64,000 nt of DNA from Acidobacteriota bacterium (GTDB lineage Bacteria; Acidobacteriota; Vicinamibacteria; Vicinamibacterales; SCN-69-37): NCBI GenBank assembly GCA_947467605.1, contig CANIII010000009.1:78626-142625 (forward strand), given 5' to 3'. A program made the position numbers and the translations under genes. Below are positions 60,980 to 64,000 of the stretch, piece by piece. The first letter of the stretch is position 1; the number at the start of each line of letters is the position of its first letter. A model generated the notes under the pieces. That model saw only the letters and a program-made list of their open reading frames with translations, ran no database searches and was not told where the DNA came from.

Positions 60980-61555
60980 CTACTTCTTTCCGAAGTCGAC
61001 CTTGGGCGCATCCTTCGCGCTTTCGGGGGCCGCGAAGTACGGGTACTCGGCCTTGAAGCCGAACATCTTGCCTGTCATGTTGGCCGGAAAACTGTTGCGC
61101 AGCGTGTTGTAGCCCTGCACCTGCTCGTTGTAGCGCATGCGCGACACGGCCAGGCGATTCTCCGTGCCCGACAGCTCATCCATCAGACGCATGAACGTCG
61201 CATCGCTCTTCAGCGTCGGATAGTTCTCGACGACGACGAGCAAACGCGCGAGCGCGGAACTTTCCGCATTGCCCGCAGCAATCTTGTCAGCGGGCGTCGT
61301 CGCGCCGGCCATTTTGGCGCGCGCATCGGCGATGTTGCTGAAGACTGTGCTCTCCTGCGCCGCGAATCCCTTCGTCGTCTCGACAAGGTTCGGGATCAGG
61401 TCATGCCGCCGCTGCAGCTGATTCTCGACTTCCGACCAGGAGCCTTTGATGCTTTGTTCGGCCGCCGTGAACTTGTTGTACGAGCAGCCCGACAGCATCA
61501 CCACGGTCATCAATGCCGCGGTCAATCCTGCCAACTTCTTCATCTGTGCCTTCAT
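60980..61555 (-). CDS. LemA-family lipoprotein
   Basis: LSGCSYNKFTAAEQSIKGSWSEVENQLQRRHDLIPNLVETTKGFAAQES. Confidence 0.96.
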   Translation of the reverse strand: MKAQMKKLAGLTAALMTVVMLSGCSYNKFTAAEQSIKGSWSEVENQLQRRHDLIPNLVETTKGFAAQESTVFSNIADARAKMAGATTPADKIAAGNAESSALARLLVVVENYPTLKSDATFMRLMDELSGTENRLAVSRMRYNEQVQGYNTLRNSFPANMTGKMFGFKAEYPYFAAPESAKDAPKVDFGKK

Positions 61556-61576
61556 CGCGTCTCTCCTTGAAACACT

Positions 61577-62371
61577 CTACCAGCTCCCTGAGGAGCCGCC
61601 GCCACCGGAACTGCCACCACCAAACCCACCGAATCCGCCACCACCGCCGAATCCACCGCCGCCGAATCCACCGCCACTCCAGCCACCCCGCGATCGTCCG
61701 CCGCCCGAGAGCATCGAGCCGAGAATGAACCCCATCATCCCGCCGCCACCGCGGCTCACGAGGATCAGGATGATGATAATGATGATGAGCGTGCTGAGCC
61801 CTCCGCCCTTGTTACGTGAGCTGCCGCGCTGAGGTTCGTCGGCCGGCACGTCGCTCAGTGTGACGCCACGTTCAGCCGCCACACGATTGATCACCTGCGT
61901 TGTCGCGGCGAGCAGGCCTTCGCCGTAGGCGTTCTTGCGAAACGCCGGCAGCATGGCGGTGCGGATGATGTCGCCGCAGTAGCCGTCTGTGAGTGTGCCT
62001 TCGAGGCCGTAGCCGACCTCAATGCGGGCGCGGTGGTCGTTGACCGCGACGAGAATCAGCGCACCGTTGTCTTTCCCCTTGGCGCCGATGCCCGCGCGCT
62101 CATAGAGCTTGACCGCAAATTCTTCGATCGATCCGTAGGGCGCAAAGGTGGGGACGGTGGCGACAATGATCGCGTCGCCGGTGGCGGCCTGGAGGGCGCG
62201 AATACGCCGATCCATTTCCTGCGCCGTGCCCTGATCGATGACGTTGGCGAGGTCATTGACTGGTTGCGTCAGCACTGGCAGCGCCGGCGTTTGCGCGCGC
62301 GCGACGGCCGGTGCCAGCGCGATGAGCGCCAGAACGACCGCGAGGAGTCTTCGCAGAATCACGCGTGCCAT
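61577..62371 (-). CDS. TPM-domain (YgcG) protein with Gly-rich tail
   Basis: PVNDLANVIDQGTAQEMDRRIRALQAATGDAIIVATVPTF...VAVNDHRARIEVGYGLEGTLTD; tail GGGFGGGGFGGGGGFGGFGGG. Confidence 0.93.
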   Translation of the reverse strand: MARVILRRLLAVVLALIALAPAVARAQTPALPVLTQPVNDLANVIDQGTAQEMDRRIRALQAATGDAIIVATVPTFAPYGSIEEFAVKLYERAGIGAKGKDNGALILVAVNDHRARIEVGYGLEGTLTDGYCGDIIRTAMLPAFRKNAYGEGLLAATTQVINRVAAERGVTLSDVPADEPQRGSSRNKGGGLSTLIIIIIILILVSRGGGGMMGFILGSMLSGGGRSRGGWSGGGFGGGGFGGGGGFGGFGGGSSGGGGSSGSW

Positions 62372-63045
62372 CCGTCGACGAACGCCCAGACGTGTTCGCA
62401 GGCCGAGAGGTACTGCGCCATGCGCGGCAGGAGCGCGCGCGCGCCGTCCGGCTGGGTTTCGAGCGCGAGTACCGCGCTGAGCACGTCAGCATCTTTGCCG
62501 AAGCGCGTTGACGCGTACGTGGCGAGATCAACACCGGCGTGGCCGTCGAGGGTCGCGACGTGCGAGAGCAGCACATGCAGCGGCATGGCCGAGGCCACGA
62601 GTCGCCGCGCGAGTTGGTCGCTGTGTCCGGCCGCATCCACCCACGCCTGGCGCAGATGAATGAGGTGTCCCTTCGCCTGTGCTTCGCAGGCGCGCCGGAG
62701 TTCCTCGGGTCGAACGGAGATGCCCGCGAAGGGCGGTGCGCCCATGATCACAACGTGCCGGTCGATGATCGCCTGATATTCAATGGGGAAGGCGTCGAGC
62801 GATCGCTGAAACTCATCGGCCGTGAGCAGGAGCGGTGTCTCAAGCCCACTCTTGTGCCACGTCTCAGTCAACACGCTGAGCGCGTCGAGGTCGGCGGCCT
62901 CGATCGATGTTGAGAACGCGGCGCTGCGCTGTGGGGCGTAGGCGACCACCGAGACGAGGCGCGTTCCGAAGACGCGTGAGAGATCCGCCGCGAGCGCCGT
63001 GAAGGCGCGTCGGACGGGTGTCGACAGCTCCAGCGAAATTGCCAT
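62359..63045 (-). CDS. Hypothetical nucleotidyltransferase-like protein
   Basis: Begins MAISLELSTPVRRAFTALAADLSRVFGTRLVSVVAYAPQ; no clear catalytic motif. Confidence 0.6.
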   Translation of the reverse strand: MAISLELSTPVRRAFTALAADLSRVFGTRLVSVVAYAPQRSAAFSTSIEAADLDALSVLTETWHKSGLETPLLLTADEFQRSLDAFPIEYQAIIDRHVVIMGAPPFAGISVRPEELRRACEAQAKGHLIHLRQAWVDAAGHSDQLARRLVASAMPLHVLLSHVATLDGHAGVDLATYASTRFGKDADVLSAVLALETQPDGARALLPRMAQYLSACEHVWAFVDGWHA

Positions 63046-63069
63046 GCACCCATTGTAGGATGTCCGGAG

Positions 63070-64000
63070 ATGCGTCTGCGCACGCTCAAAGTCGGCTGCT
63101 TCGGCGGCGGCACCGGGCTTCCCAGTCTTCTCGGCGGGCTGAAAACCAATCCGTGGGTGGATTTGCACGCGGTCGTCACCATGTTCGACAGCGGTGGTTC
63201 ATCGGGCCAACTGCGCGACGAACTCGGCGTGCTGCCGCCTGGTGACGTGCTCAAGTGCGCCCTCGCGCTCGCGCGCAGTGAAGCCGAGGCGCGCAAGATC
63301 CTGTTGTCGCGTCTGCCGATGCTTGAGCACGGAAAGCTCGCGGGGCACACGGGTGGCAATCTGCTGCTCTCGATGATGGAGCAGTACAGCGGCGACTTTC
63401 TGGCGGCCATTGAAGGCCTGCGCCTCCTGCTGGGCTGCCGTGGAGCGGTCTGGCCGATCACGACAGAACGCGCCACGCTCTGCGCGACCTACGTCGGCGG
63501 CAGTTCCACACGCGGGGAAGTCGAAGTCGATCGAGGGCAGAGTGACGGCCAGCGCATCGATCGCGTCTACCTCGACCCGCCGGTCGCGATCCATCCCGTC
63601 GTCGCCGACACGATTCGCGGACTCGACGCCATCGTCATCGGTCCGGGCAGTTTCTACACGAGCCTGATGCCCATCTTCCTCGCGGACGGATGCCGCGAAG
63701 CGATTCAGTCGGTTCAGGGGCCGGTCATCCTCATCGCGAATCTGCTGACCGAAGGTCGAGGGATGGCGCATTTCACCGCGGCGGAAGAGGCGCGGCTGAT
63801 GAGCGCGGCCATCGGGCGGCCGATCGATGTGGTCGTCTGGAACAACGAAGCGCCGAGTCAGGAAATTCTGGAGTTTTATCGCGCCGAGCACAAAGCCCCG
63901 ATGCTGCTGGGTGAGATGCCCGCCGAGACGTTGGTCGTGCAGGGTGCCTTCTGGCGGGGCCGATTCGCACGCCATCATCGTAGACGGCTCAGGGCGGCCG
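63070..64000 (+). CDS. yvcK: YvcK/CofD-like gluconeogenesis factor (3' truncated by window edge)
   Basis: KVGCFGGGTGLPSLLGGLKTNP; VTMFDSGGSSGQLRDELGVLPPGDVLKCALAL; IGPGSFYTSLMP; no stop in frame before window end. Confidence 0.9.
   Translation, partial: MRLRTLKVGCFGGGTGLPSLLGGLKTNPWVDLHAVVTMFDSGGSSGQLRDELGVLPPGDVLKCALALARSEAEARKILLSRLPMLEHGKLAGHTGGNLLLSMMEQYSGDFLAAIEGLRLLLGCRGAVWPITTERATLCATYVGGSSTRGEVEVDRGQSDGQRIDRVYLDPPVAIHPVVADTIRGLDAIVIGPGSFYTSLMPIFLADGCREAIQSVQGPVILIANLLTEGRGMAHFTAAEEARLMSAAIGRPIDVVVWNNEAPSQEILEFYRAEHKAPMLLGEMPAETLVVQGAFWRGRFARHHRRRLRAA

Noticed and set aside
61600-61700. Short-period CCACCGCC repeats
   Set aside because: Explained by the Gly-rich coding tail of the TPM protein; no spacer/repeat organisation of a CRISPR array.
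61765-61795. Tandem GATGATGATAATGATGATG sequence
   Set aside because: Encodes the Ile/Leu run of a TM helix (LIIIIIILI) in the TPM-domain protein; not an independent repeat element or CRISPR.

Overview
The window is a GC-rich, densely coding bacterial chromosome segment. Several traits suggest an Acidobacteriota/Vicinamibacteria-like origin: many carboxypeptidase-regulatory-like and VPS10/sortilin-like secreted proteins, M56-TonB fusions, and an aerobic benzoyl-CoA (box) locus. That taxonomy is inference only. About 52 protein genes are supported. I saw no rRNA, tRNA, CRISPR array, phage or transposase. The main metabolic locus (about 15.2-25.6 kb) encodes a BoxR/BzdR-type regulator (HTH plus shikimate-kinase-like domain) divergent from boxC and boxB. 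These are followed by an enoyl-CoA hydratase, a generic aldehyde dehydrogenase, an amidohydrolase, a GT-C-like membrane protein, a kynureninase-like PLP enzyme and a 3-hydroxyacyl-CoA dehydrogenase. No boxA, canonical boxD or benzoate-CoA ligase is visible. Other systems are a LiaI/LiaF-like module with a LytS/LytTR pair, a TetR-HlyD-ABC-TolC-ABC-permease-permease efflux operon, a BlaI/M56-TonB operon bracketed by inverted REP-like sequences, an ECF sigma/anti-sigma/TlpA cluster, and a sugar kinase/nucleotidyltransferase pair. Notable DNA-level signals are a (CG)5 tract at the exact junction of a two-frame gene, a recurrent -10-like hexamer only 5-11 nt from start codons (leaderless or near-leaderless transcription), a candidate BoxR operator, and several dispersed intergenic hairpins and repeats. 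All calls come from reading the sequence; no database search was run.
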